This document shows, one piece after another, positions 13,301 through 22,245 of a stretch of 64,000 nt of DNA. Position 1 is the first letter of the stretch, and the number at the start of each line of letters is the position of its first letter. The notes under the pieces are model-generated. The model had not been told where the DNA came from. It made no database searches and was given only the letters and a program-made list of their open reading frames with translations. This DNA comes from Engraulis encrasicolus (Eukaryota; Chordata; Actinopteri; Clupeiformes; Engraulidae), in NCBI RefSeq assembly GCF_034702125.1, contig NC_085858.1, forward strand, positions 56,865,833 through 56,929,832, read 5' to 3'. Both the position numbers and the translations under genes were made by a program.

Positions 13301-14965
13301 ACATCATTTTGCAATGAAGCTCTTCATATCTTCTTCAAGAACACCGGTGGAAGCAAGGGGCAAGTGCTATCCAGACACACCGAAATGCCATAGGGTCAGG
13401 GTCAGGGTTAGGGTCAGGGTTAGGGTCAGGGTTAGGGTTAGGGTTAGGGTCAGGGTTTGGGTTTGGGTAACTGCATGCACTCTCCCTAAACCAGTGTTTC
13501 CCAACCAGGTGTACGTGTACCACTAGGGGTATGCGAGCACACTGTAGGGGGTACTTGGAAAAATGAAAAAATGTATGGAGCATAGTCACATTGGGATATA
13601 GAGAAACACTGCCCTAAACTGATAAAACTTGAGCAACGTGGCACAAACCACAGACACAGCAGATTTCGATGGGAAACTTGCCAGTATTCAGACAATAGAC
13701 AGAATGTCAGAATAGCGGCATGTCTGAATTAGGGATGGCAAAAATTGAGAAAAACTCTTAACCGGCTACTGATACTCATTAACCGGTGGTTAACCGGTTA
13801 ACCGGTAATCTTAAATTATACAATGTTCGTGTGCCTGATATGCACAGCACTGATTTAAAAAATATAGATTTTTCACATAAGCCTTTTTTTTTGCTGCGCA
13901 GACAGGACCTGCCATGTCCAACCACTGTTGCCAGATGGAGAATGCTGCATTGTCGTACTAAAACCTCAAAAATATCGTTTTTTGGGGATTTTTGGGAGGA
14001 AATTATTATTATTATTATTATTACAACCGGCTAACCGGTGGCAGAAAATTTTAACCGGTTAAAGTTGATCCGGTCGACTATCGGTTAAACGGTTATCGGT
14101 TAACATCCCTAGTCTGAATAGCGCCATGTAATCAGTGGAAGCGATCAGTAATCAGTTTTAAATCTGCTTTTTCACTATCTTCCCTCAAATGATCCTTCAC
14201 TTAGTTATTCTATTCAGTCTAAACCTGGGCCCACCCATACCTCAAGTCAAGCTAGCCTGTCCTATCTCACCCATACCTCAAGTCAAGCTAGCCTGTCATA
14301 TCCTCCAATCAAGTCAAGCTAGCCTGTCCTATCCTCCAGTCAAGTGCCATAGGCCCTGTATATACAGTAAGTCAATAGGAGTGGTGCCATATGCCCTGCT
14401 GGTATATACAGTAAGTCAACAGGAGTGGTGCCATAGGCCCTGCTGGTATAAGTCAACAGGAGTGGTGTCATATAATAGGCCCTGCTGGTATATACAGTAA
14501 GTCAATAGGAGTGGTGCCATAGGCCCTGCTGGTATATACAGTAAGTCAACAGGAGTGGTGCCATAGGCCCTGCTGGTATATACAGTAAGTCAACAGGAGT
14601 GGTGCCATAGGCCCCCTGCTGGTATAAGTCAACAGGAGTGGTGCCATAGGCCCTGCTGGTATATACAGTAAGTCAACAGGAGTGGTGCCATAGGCCCTGC
14701 TGGTATATACAGTAAGTCAACAGGAGTGGTGCCATAGGCCCTGCTGGTACAAGTCAACAGGAGTGGTGCCATAGGCCCTGCTGGTATATACAGTAAGTCA
14801 ACAGGAGTGGTCTGATTTTCAATAAGAAACAGAGTGGTGACTGCTAGGCTTCGTGTCACTCATGTGTATTTCCGTTGCCATTGCCTCAACTGACATCTTG
14901 TGTGTTTGTGTGTTTTCCCCCCAGATGGGAAAGCCATGAGATCTCCCCGCCTTGTGGGCATCTAA
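1318..14965 (+). CDS. Alpha-tectorin-like ZP protein, copy A (5' partial, 3' frameshifted)
   Basis: Exons: 1318-1464, 1558-2137, 2222-2805, 2904-3465, 3558-4156, 4277-4841, 5437-5633, 5724-5933, 6043-6231, 6349-6638, 6793-7061, 7231-7344, 7432-7616, 8543-8703, 12052-12297, 12436-12598, 12892-12994, 14925-14965. They join in phase to 1734 codons plus a stop, all with GT-AG introns. Domain order is the rest of VWD1, C8, TIL, VWD2-C8-TIL, VWD3-C8-TIL, VWD4-C8, an EGF-like segment and a ZP module. Visible motifs are CGLCGNFN (VWD1, VWD3), CGMCGN (VWD4), GDPHY at the start of VWD3 and VWD4, and a furin-type RQRR in the ZP C-terminal region. The family (alpha-tectorin) builds extracellular gels by VWD crosslinking and ZP polymerisation. 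The N-terminal domains lie upstream of the window. The last exon carries a 2-bp deletion relative to copy B, so translation stops before the GPI-type tail. All other exons are open, so I infer a functional but soluble product rather than a pseudogene. Exact orthology within the tectorin/FCGBP-like fish families is not settled. Confidence 0.85.
4881..5362. mobile_element. Insertion specific to copy A intron (type unknown)
   Basis: The intron after exon 4277-4841 is 595 bp in copy A but 111 bp in copy B. Flanking intron sequence aligns between copies up to ATCATCAATATA and again from TACCATAAATAA, leaving about 480 bp of extra DNA bordered by AT-rich TATA-containing sequence. I see no clear terminal inverted repeat or coding frame, so it is an insertion of unknown class in A, or less likely a loss from B. 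Confidence 0.5.
8985..9190. repeat. Inverted repeat (foldback MITE-like)
   Basis: A left arm beginning AAAATCATCCAGAATGTGCT near 8985 reappears in reverse complement near 9155-9187, with about 40 nearly matching bases per arm and about 110 bp between them, including a short CA run at 9041-9055. This is typical of a small foldback or MITE in the long ZP intron of copy A. The target-site duplication is unclear. Confidence 0.5.
9358..11884. mobile_element. Palindromic retroelement insertion, probably Penelope-like tail
   Basis: The insertion is bordered by a 13-bp direct repeat TCAGCTTTTAAAC (9345-9357 and 11885-11897). The two arms are reverse complements meeting at about 11655 (GGGAACACTGATGAT and its complement), and both read outward through CCGACAGACAAGGG/CCCTTGTCTGTCGG and ATTCAGCTCCAGTGTGC toward the flanks. 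The left arm is interrupted by the hAT element at 9420-11578. GACCCGAAACG followed by a CTCC-type terminus resembles Penelope-like 3' ends, but no coding region remains, so the class is an inference. Confidence 0.5.
9420..11578. mobile_element. hAT-type DNA transposon, 2.16 kb, nested
   Basis: The termini ATACCTGCAAACT at the left and its reverse complement at 11565-11578 form a roughly 14-bp terminal inverted repeat. The flanking octamers TATTAAAC and GATTAAAG match at 6 of 8 positions, consistent with a decayed 8-bp hAT target duplication. It sits inside the left arm of the palindromic element at 9358-11884, so it is the younger insertion. I find no recognisable transposase, so it is probably non-autonomous. 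Confidence 0.55.
13391..13468 (+). repeat. Interstitial telomere-like repeat
   Basis: About 13 units of TTAGGG interspersed with the variant TCAGGG and, at the end, TTTGGG, in an intron of copy A. This is a short variant vertebrate telomere repeat far from any visible chromosome end. Copy B has no equivalent in the matching intron. Confidence 0.85.
13492..13611. mobile_element. Short hAT MITE, 120 bp, perfect TSD
   Basis: The element begins CAGTGTTTC and ends GAAACACTG, giving 9-bp terminal inverted repeats, and is flanked by the perfect 8-bp duplication CCCTAAAC (13484-13491 and 13612-13619). It has no coding capacity. It lies 24 bp beyond the telomere-like tract. Confidence 0.8.
13730..14111. 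mobile_element. hAT-like MITE, 382 bp, perfect TSD
   Basis: The termini TAGGGATG and CATCCCTA are inverted repeats, flanked by the perfect octamer GTCTGAAT (13722-13729 and 14112-14119). The interior holds many AACCGGTTA-type palindromic words and an ATT microsatellite near 13999-14023. Non-autonomous. Confidence 0.8.
14236..14345 (+). repeat. CAAGCTAGCCTGTC tandem repeat
   Basis: Several imperfect units containing TCAAGTCAAGCTAGCCTGTC with CCCATACC or CCTCCAAT spacers. The same array occurs in the matching intron of copy B (45140-45345), so it predates the gene duplication. Confidence 0.7.
14345..14816 (+). repeat. 44-bp minisatellite in last intron of copy A
   Basis: About eleven units of roughly 30-44 bp built from CATAGGCCCTGCTGGTATA, an optional TACAGTAAG block, and GTCAACAGGAGTGGTGC. 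Eight units carry the hexamer GTAAGT (for example at 14367, 14411, 14497, 14541, 14585, 14668, 14712, 14793). Copy B has only about two units in the same place (45421-45500), so the array expanded in A or contracted in B. Confidence 0.85.
14925..14965 (+). other. Frameshifted terminal exon of copy A
   Basis: The exon reads DGKAMRSPRLVGI then TAA at 14963-14965. In copy B the corresponding DNA is CTTGTCCGGGCGTCTAAA, here CTTGTGGGCATCTAA, a net loss of two bases. Beyond the stop the old frame stays open to TAA at 15036-15038 and still encodes LMVLFLYVLSLKTPLM, the GPI-type hydrophobic tail, so the lesion is young. The product would end about 25 residues early with no membrane anchor signal. Confidence 0.85.
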
Positions 14966-15040
14966 GGCCCCGGGTCTGACTCCATCTCTCATGGTGCTGT
15001 TCCTGTATGTCCTGAGTCTAAAGACTCCCCTCATGTAACT

Positions 15041-15076
15041 CACACACACACACACGCACACACACGCACACGCACA

Positions 15077-15115
<39 letters not shown>

Positions 15116-15140
15116 CACGCACACGCACACCACACACACA
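15041..15140. repeat. CA microsatellite in 3' UTR of copy A
   Basis: An interrupted CA/CGCA dinucleotide tract directly after the former tail codons. Copy B has a CT tract at the equivalent position (46181-46243), so the same spot has turned over independently. Confidence 0.9.
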
Positions 15141-15615
15141 CAGCATAGAACAGCCCCCTCTCCAGATCTAAACCCGCATATTCATAGCGGGCATAATACA
15201 ATTACTTTACAAAACATAGTACAAGAACCAATTCCACCACCAACATCTTCGGCCTAGCTTCAGCCTATTTGCATCATAGATGTGATCTGTGCTGTACCTT
15301 ATATACCAGCTGTGCCTCCCATTCACTAAAACTACATTATTCACTATAGTAAAAATATACCTGATGTAAACATCTGGGACTGGGAAAGTCTTGCATTATC
15401 TGTCTAGCTTTACCATCTGCATCTGGAAATATAAACTGACCATGAATTTCCTGTTTCGGATGTACAGTAGTTGATCCATATTCGGTACAGGTTACGATCG
15501 ATTAAACTATATCATTGAGGGGGTTATGTTTACTTTATTTTTTAAAGAGACATGTTATTGTTATTATTATTATTATTATTATTAATCTGGATTATGGTCC
15601 TGTGGGGATTTTGTT

Positions 15616-15712
15616 GCATTGTCATTTGGGTCTGCACTGTATTGTCATTTGGGTCTGCACTGTATTGTCATTTGGATGTGTACTGTATTGCCATTTGGGT
15701 CTGCACTGTACT
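15616..15712 (+). repeat. 3' UTR tandem repeat, about 26 bp x 4
   Basis: Four units of TTGTCATTTGGGTCTGCACTG-like sequence immediately before the poly-A signal of copy A. Copy B has about two units (46707-46750). Confidence 0.8.
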
Positions 15713-15717
15713 GCACC

Positions 15718-15723
15718 AATAAA
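15718..15723 (+). promoter_or_regulatory. Poly-A signal AATAAA, copy A
   Basis: AATAAA within CTGCACCAATAAACACTAC, conserved word for word in copy B at 46759-46764. It lies about 750 bp after the stop codon and marks the likely 3' end of transcript A. Confidence 0.75.
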
Positions 15724-15739
15724 CACTACTAACTACCAA

Positions 15740-16195
15740 TCCTCTCCATTGATTTTTTTCTGAGTCAGTTGCAGGATTTTGGTAGAACACTATGTCTCAT
15801 AAGGCATTTAGTATCCTCTTTCAAACATACTGTTGGACCAGACAGTGAAACTCCCTGCTGCTACCCATATAGTAATGATATATAAGTTACAATTCATACA
15901 CAATTCTTACAAGTTTTATATGAATTCTGAAATATGTCATGTGACAGAGAATTTTTTGTACATTTTTCGGTAGATTAGTGTAAAATGAAACGTGTAAAAT
16001 TTTGGCAACAGCTAAACCTTAATGTGATGCCAGTCCCTCATAGATTATCCATACAAATATCAGATTAAGTTCTGAATTTTATATATCTTTTCCGTGTGGG
16101 TAGACCATGGGCCCAGGGGGTTCAGCCAAGTTGGGAAGGTTTCCAATTTATATGGGTAGCAGGATGTCTGGCATGGTCCCCAGTTAGAGGAACTG
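15740..16195. other. Intergenic, nothing recognised
   Basis: AT-rich unique-looking sequence after the poly-A signal of copy A. The first part is alignable with the downstream flank of copy B (GAGTCAGTTG and TCATAAGGC words), so the duplication extends past the transcript end. No gene or RNA seen. Confidence 0.5.
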
Positions 16196-16380
16196 TGATA
16201 CGATACGATTAGACTTTATTGTCAGTTTTCACTGAAATTCTTTTTGTGTCCCTGAGCAACACTCGCTTAAGACAGGACTATTGCACAACTGAGAAAAAAG
16301 AAAAAAGAAAAAAAACGGAGGACACAGGCCTATATACAGACATACATGCATACATTACATACAACCCACATAACTAGTCG
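16196..16380 (-). mobile_element. Possible LINE/SINE 3' tail fragment
   Basis: ATTAGACTTTATTGTCAG and GAGCAACACTCGCTTAAG match the look of reverse-strand ends of fish non-LTR elements that finish with a CAATAAAGTC-type tail. No coding region is left. The call rests on general resemblance only. Confidence 0.35.
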
Positions 16381-16735
16381 TCTGCCGGGTTCCCTCTGGT
16401 GGGTGTGGCAATGAGGTGGGTAAGATTGGCACCCAAAAATGAGCTAGATCAGCTGGTGGGGTTACCACTTGGAACCTGTTGCAAGTTGTTCATCTGGAAA
16501 ATGGTCACGTTTTTGCTTACATGTGACCAGTCTGCAATTAGCCAAAAACGGCAAAGGTATGTTCCTAAAGTGACCAAATTGTGTTTATGTAGATCCCAGT
16601 GTGTATTATGAAGTTTGAGAATTGTTGGATGGAGTTCAAACTCCAAACTGTCTTGACTGCAGTAATGGCTAAATGACCTGTGTTTGCTGTGTGTGTATGA
16701 GAGAGGAAGAGTGAGAATTGTTGACTCCACACTGG

Positions 16736-16984
16736 TAGCCTGATTATCATCGACATTCAAATCTCTTCGAGACTTGGTCTGACCAAGAGCATAACAATGA
16801 ACATTTCCCAAACGGCATGGTTGACCCGCCTCCCTTGGTTTGCTTATGGTTGTTTGCTTCCCGACAAAGTGAAAGGAGTTCCCGTATTTTCGGGAACTCA
16901 GAAAGTAGGTTGCATTGATCTTGACCTGACTAGTTGCAACGGCGTAGGTGTTGTGTCACTAGGAAGGAGGGCACGGCCTGGCTA
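16736..16984. mobile_element. MITE with 9-bp target duplication
   Basis: The 249-bp segment begins TAGCC and ends GGCTA, and is flanked by a perfect 9-bp direct repeat CCACACTGG (16727-16735 and 16985-16993). A 9-bp duplication fits Mutator-like or some hAT-like elements. The inverted termini are short. No coding capacity. Confidence 0.55.
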
Positions 16985-17768
16985 CCACACTGGTGTGTAG
17001 GAACATATTGTGCAGTTGAAAGCATAATCAGCCGGCTGCAGTACAACATTCATGCTCAGCAGAGAGACTATAATATGCCTAGAGTCACTGTGCTCCGTTA
17101 ACAGAAATAACAGCCATCACATTAGGCATGAAGTGAATAGGAGCCTTTACTGCGATATTATGATGTTGGTGGTACTCGGAGAGCTCAATATTTTCTCAGG
17201 TGGTACCTGACACAGAAAGTTTGAGCACCACTGTTCTACGTAGATAAAAATAGTCGTTTTTGACACGGGTATGAATGAAATAGTTTATAAAGTAATAATT
17301 ACTGTCACAACAGAAATCATTCATGCTTTACAGGCCAAAGGAAAGGGCACCACATCCTCTCCTAAATATGTAAGCTGCTGGGAAGACATAATTTGCCTTG
17401 TTTTCCAGTGTTGTTGTATTCATTAAAAATTAAAACAAATGATTACAATTATTATTTCTACTAATTAAACAAGACTGCACATCTCAAATTAGTACCAGCC
17501 ACGAATGAGAAAAAAATCTACAGTAAGAGAAGTTCTGTGTAATGTTTTTGATGAAATATGAGGTTGAGTGAGAAAATCCCATAGAAATACATGGGAATGT
17601 GGATGAGTAGGGTTATTGGGGGGGCATGCTGACAAACAAGGGTACAGGACCCACACTGAATACATTAAAACAAATATTTTCACACAAAAGGAAGCCTCAC
17701 AACTAGGCATCTAAGAGATTCAAAACAAATGTGATGGTATAACTGCTTTTTAGTGTTTGTTACGTCAT

Positions 17769-18026
17769 GGGGAGGTGGTAGCTCAGGTGGTAGAGGAGCC
17801 GTTCAGCAACCCAAAGGTTGCAGGTTCAAGCCCCGCTCGACCTGACTCCATCGTTGTGTCCTTGAGCAAGATACTTAACCCCAAGTTGCTCCTGGTGGCA
17901 GGGTGGTACCCTGCGTGGCAGCCACTGCCACCGGTGTGTGAATGGGTGAATGTGAGGCAATGTAAAGCGCTTTGAGTTCTCGAAGGAGTGGATAGGCGCT
18001 ATATAAATGCAGTCCATTTACCATTA
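17769..18026 (+). mobile_element. tRNA-derived SINE with L2-type tail
   Basis: A 5' tRNA-like head contains an A-box-like TGGTAGCTCAGGTGG and a B-box GGTTCAAGCCC. A conserved body with CCTTGAGCAAGATACTTAAC follows, then a 3' tail GTAAAGCGCTTTGAGT ... GGCGCTATATAAATGCAG typical of L2-mobilised fish SINEs. Confidence 0.8.
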
Positions 18027-18500
18027 TAAAACACAGGTCATACACGACCCAAAGGACCATGGATGGTAACAGAATTTGAAGGCAAGACAAGGGTTAATTG
18101 ACCTTTCACAAATTCAATGAAAAGTTGGCTTGAGCGGAACGGCAGATATTGTCAAGGTACTGGCTTCACAAAACTCATTCTGCAGACCTTTCAAGAAGAC
18201 ATGAAGGGCTTGGGACACTTCAATTTGTGTGTGGAGACCCTCAACATATTACGAGGTAAGTGTTTTAAATGTTGTGTTTTTGAAATGTGGTGTAACCACC
18301 GAGTTATGATGCTCCCAATCTATCATATTGCATAACTGATATGGTTAACGAGGCTAAATGTGATATTATCTTTCTCAAAACGCATCCTTTTGCTGTGATT
18401 TTGCTCTAGAGTGACAGTATTTCATCCCAAACATGCAAAAATGAGGCAAACTTGCTCCAACTCCAGAGACATCCTTTAAAGCATCCCAGGACCGATACCA
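18027..18500. other. Intergenic, nothing recognised
   Basis: Unique-looking sequence. Short open frames here have no domain signature and I do not call a gene. Confidence 0.4.
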
Positions 18501-18509
18501 GCCAGCATG

Positions 18510-18618
18510 CCACACAGGCATAATGTACACCAAGCTCTCAAGGGCAAACTAGTTCACCTGCAGCTACACACGCATAATGTACACCAAGCACTCGAGGGCA
18601 AACTAGTGAACCTGCATC
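18510..18618 (+). repeat. 55-bp direct tandem duplication
   Basis: Two adjacent units of GCATAATGTACACCAAGC ... GGGCAAACTAGT ... ACCTGCA, differing at a few positions. No function visible. Confidence 0.75.
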
Positions 18619-19305
18619 TACTCCCCCAATAGCCATTTGCATTGTGCAAGGCCTTTGTGGGTGGTGAGTTATCAGCAAGGAGAGATAGATATATAGGAGG
18701 GTGTACTGACGTCATAACAGCATAGTACGGAATGATGGCGAGGGGAGTACAATTCTTCTTCTACGGTCAGTATTGGAAGCATGGTTAAGTGCAATGCCAC
18801 TTCCGCGAGGGTCGGAGTGTGGAACAGGTCATAGGACAGCGTGAATGTTTGTCAGCTGTCCATAATTACCCCCAGCAATTAACAGCTGCAGTTAATTTGG
18901 CCAAACACTGAACACTGACAACCGGATATCCTCGTTTGGCACATTTTTGTGGAGTTCTGATTTTTGCAGAGTACGGAAATTGTGGTGTCGCACCCACTGA
19001 CCATGTGCAAGGGAGTTTTTCCATCCACTCGTGTCCTCAGGCCCCGGTTGCACAAAACACCTTAAGTTAAGTATTTCCCTTAAAGTCTGAGTTAAGGGTC
19101 CCCTAAGTGAAAGTCAGTTGCACAAACACCCTTACAATTTCCCCTTAAGTTTTCCTTAAGGGTTTCCCCTTAAATAGGCTATTTAAGAGTTTCCCTTAAA
19201 GTTAAGAAATCCCTTAAAGTTCTTTAAAATCGTTGCACAAAAGACCTTAACAACCAAGTTAAGGGAAAATATCTGAGGGACCGATATCGTCGCCTTAAGT
19301 CAGAC

Positions 19306-19419
19306 ATGGCCGAGTTTATGCACATTCAGCAACGTGATCAACGGATTCAAATAAGAATTTTCCGCGACCGGGAGAACCCAATGGATAGGCACGCTTACCG
19401 ACGAACCGTTTATTATTAA
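19306..19419 (+). pseudogene. Harbinger transposase N-terminal remnant
   Basis: A 37-codon frame MAEFMHIQQR ... RIFRDRENPMD stops at TAA 19417-19419. Charged RxFRDRxNP-type N-termini are common in HARBI-type transposases. About 100 bp further on (19487-19530), another frame reads CALPAVLQLMIA, resembling the conserved helical segment of the family. The catalytic DDE core is not recognisable, so this is a dead copy. Confidence 0.5.
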
Positions 19420-20396
19420 TTATAGATTTGATAGACAATCCATAGGCCTATATGAATTATCCGACCCGTCTCGAATTGGACCATGCTACAGGAGTTGTGC
19501 TCTCCCTGCCGTCTTGCAGCTGATGATTGCGCCAGGCACGGCACCAGAAAATCAGCTTTGGATGGGCCAGAACATTTTTGGGTGGCACTTCATTAGACCT
19601 ATAACGTCAAGTCCTCATAACAAAAGGTCTAATTTTTACTCGAATAGGCCTATGTGCGTAGGCCTATATTCAGTGTTTCCTCATTATGAAGATTCTCGAA
19701 TGAAGTTATGGCCGCGGGGTTAGGGTAGCCCATTCATTAATTTCCTCCCTCACAGTCTCGTCCATTGTCCCACCATCACTAAATGTTTTTATTGCCCTCA
19801 AACCCCACATTTATGTTGCTAACATGCATGAAGATGACAATGATCAATGATCCTCGCTGTGTTAATTATGACACTGGAGTTGTTTGGGAGTTGTTTTAGG
19901 AGCTCGAAAATGCAGGTGAGACACACTGCACTTCTCCAGTGCTTGCGCCATAGCCTATAATTCTTAAAATTCGCATTAGGCTACCGTTTGACACTTCCAA
20001 AAACAACGCGGAAGAAACTAAAGATAAATGGAATGATATCACAAATACAAAATAATGCATGGGGAGTAGAGCCCACGTCTGCTAAGAGAAGAGATGAGAA
20101 CGTTTGGAGCGGTGCTTAAATTGTAAAGAGGGAGGTCGCGGAGCGCGGAATGGCTCCGGTGAAGAGAGGCGGGCGGGGCACATGTTGCGAACAACGCTAT
20201 GCTGGGTCAGGTGCTGCCTGCGATATCCCAAGCACCCGTCTCATGTAGGCTATGCATGCAAGAATATGTCATTTCAACCGCAACAATGCGACGATCAGAG
20301 CACACAATCACACTTTGAACCACTCAAACACATAGCCTATGCACGCACACAACTGTTGGAGCACAGTATTCCATAACCAGACATCTGGTTCGACAA

Positions 20397-20666
20397 TTAA
20401 GCCATGGACATATGGCGTTGCTCCTTCCTCGCTTGGACCGCAAGGTTTTCATTTTTTTTTACCTCCCCCACTGTCCTCTTCACCATAGGCCTATTTCTCG
20501 AGTTTATGGTCGCGGTGATCTCTTCCCATTGTTGCTGCTTCTTCGCGGCCGTTATTTGAGGGTTGAATTTGCTTTTTATTATGTTTTTTCTTTTGTTAAA
20601 TTCCTCTAATAATGCCACTTTCTCCTCCTCTGACCAGTTTGGCTTTCTAGCCTTACCATTGCCCAT
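20397..20666 (-). pseudogene. Harbinger Myb/SANT-like DNA-binding protein remnant
   Basis: An 89-codon frame starts MGNGKARKPNWSEEEKVALL and continues through SKFNP, QQQWEEITATINS and VKRTVGEVKK. This is the Myb/SANT-like domain that accompanies Harbinger transposases and recruits them to terminal repeats. The tryptophan expected after EVKK is gone and the frame then leaves the family pattern (NENLAVQARKEQ), consistent with a small indel. The family protein is normally longer, so this is a truncated pseudogene. Confidence 0.7.
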
Positions 20667-20959
20667 GTTTATGATAAATAGCTACAGCTAATAGATAAAT
20701 AGCTACAGCTTATGGTTAACGATGTTTTGAGAAGAATCTTCAAGAATGACTTAAAAAGTTTCCTTGGAAACAATAGAATTCTACCGTTGTAAACTCCTCT
20801 TTACTGTAGTAAATCCCTTAGGGCTTTCCCTTACCTAAGGGAAGGACTTAAGGCATTCTGTGCAACCCCCTTAAGTAGATCCCTTAGCTAAGGGAAAATG
20901 AGCCCTTAAGGGTCACACTTAAGGGAGAAAACTTAAGGTGTTTTGTGCAACCGGGCCCG

Positions 20960-21790
20960 GCCAGGCCCCCATACTACACTGTGGCCAATGCATTTACCCC
21001 CAAGAGATTGTTCTTCTGTGTGTACCTTCTTTGGTTATCACTATCGGGAAGCACCTGTCTAGCTGCAGCACCTGTGTGCACCTGCCTTGGACTAGGCCCA
21101 GATTCCTCAACACCACATGCTCACCACTTCAAAGAAGTCAACACACGCAGCAATAGAAAACAGATAACAGATAAACAGATAGCAGAAAGAAAAAAAAATC
21201 ATGAATGATGCAGCATTATCTGGTTGGACTTTTGGATGAAACATGCATGTTTTACATGTGCATGTGCATGTGCATGTGCATGTGTTTTGTTCATGTGCTG
21301 GTGTAAATTACTACACCCAAACACTACACAAACATTACACCCTACACCTTTGGGTTGCATGAATAATACAGTTCTTAGTTGTGCCTTACATTTTATCTTG
21401 CAACCTTGCAAGTTCAGGCAAAGAAAATGTACTGTAGAAGAGTTCATCAATGAGGCGTAAATGCAATTTCTTTGTGTGCCGCACACAATGTGTGTTGTGG
21501 AGAGCTGTGTCACAATGACATTGGGAGTTTCATTATATTGAGTGTGTTTTAGACTTACAACACTGGTTCATGACAATAGAGGATGGGCTGTTCAATTCTG
21601 CGAAATTCTGCAAAAAGACATTTAGCACAACTTCCATAATTATTTTCAAACAATAATAATTTGAACAGCTGTCTTCTTTATCAATTCTGCATCATCAAGG
21701 AAATGCAGTGAACATTTTACGAGAAGTGCCACAATGCTTTCTGGTAAATCTGCAAAACAGGTTTGTAGGATTACAAGTGGTGCTTTCAGC
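20960..21790. other. Intergenic upstream of copy B, SINE fragment inside
   Basis: It contains a short GTGCAT hexamer array (about 21254-21285) and, at 21457-21532, a SINE-tail fragment (AAATGCAATTTC ... GTGTCACAATGACATTGGG) of the same family as the minus-strand SINE at 54597-54880. The rest looks unique and would be the proximal upstream region of copy B if the TATA box at 21796 is used. Confidence 0.5.
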
Positions 21791-21795
21791 AGTCC

Positions 21796-21805
21796 TATAT
21801 AAAAG
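21796..21805 (+). promoter_or_regulatory. Candidate TATA box of copy B
   Basis: TATATAAAAG is a strong TATA match. About 30 bp downstream begins a stretch with no ATG that ends in an excellent splice donor CAG|GTAAGA at 21891-21899. This makes a credible promoter plus 5' noncoding exon for the gene whose first coding exon is at 23552. It is inference, since nothing here is transcript-supported. Confidence 0.5.
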
Positions 21806-21826
21806 CCATGGGCATATGAGGCCCTG

Positions 21827-21893
21827 CAGGTCCTGAAGAGGAGAAGACACAAGAATACTCATACCACTTGGCACCGCCTGAGGCTTCACACAG
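21827..21893 (+). other. Candidate 5' noncoding exon of copy B
   Basis: The stretch runs from the predicted start site to the donor at 21893/21894. A plausible acceptor, CTGTGTAG at 23481-23488, would join it to 23489-23551, which leads into the ATG at 23552. Neither piece contains an ATG, whereas unspliced DNA just upstream of 23489 contains several, so this model gives a clean leader. The start coordinate is approximate. Confidence 0.4.
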
Positions 21894-22245
21894 GTAAGAT
21901 TAAGACAGCTGTTAACTATGTAGTATCTGATGGCTGCAAAACTGACATTGTGGGTAACATCATGAATGCACTACAGATTCAATTAATATGCATTTTGCAA
22001 GCATCAATTCTTCTATTTTTTAATTTCTTTTTAACGGATGGAGAAATGCTCAGTACCAACACAAAAAAGACATGTGAAGAAAAGGGTATCTACAGTGTAA
22101 GTAATTACTTTTAGGCATAGATTGTTTATAGATTATTGAATTAATTAGAGGCTTTGTAATGAATTAATCTCAATCACAGAATCACAGCACTTTTTGTTTA
22201 CGATATGACTCAAGTCGTCAAATAGAAACAAAGTTGTCCCCAGTG

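Larger units (their letters stand above)
19040..20958. mobile_element. PIF/Harbinger transposon, decayed
   Basis: Long terminal inverted repeats: GGTTGCACAAAACACCTTAA at the left and its complement TTAAGGTGTTTTGTGCAACC at the right, inside GGCCC-rich ends, with subterminal repeats of CCCTTAAG/CTTAAGGG. It carries remnants of both Harbinger proteins: a transposase fragment on + (19306-19560) and a Myb/SANT-like protein on - (20397-20666). The usual 3-bp TWA duplication is not visible at the boundaries I chose. Confidence 0.75.

Noticed and set aside
13391..13468. A true telomere or chromosome-fusion point
   Set aside because: The tract is short, full of variant units and lies inside an intron. 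Nothing else indicates a fusion.
1318..14965. Calling copy A a pseudogene
   Set aside because: All internal exons, splice sites and phases are intact over 1734 codons. The only lesion is the terminal 2-bp deletion, which removes about 25 residues.
17769..17850. Possible functional tRNA gene
   Set aside because: The A- and B-box-like words are there, but no complete cloverleaf with paired acceptor stem is evident and a SINE body and tail follow. The heads at 54880 (minus), 55680 and 58833 were rejected for the same reason.
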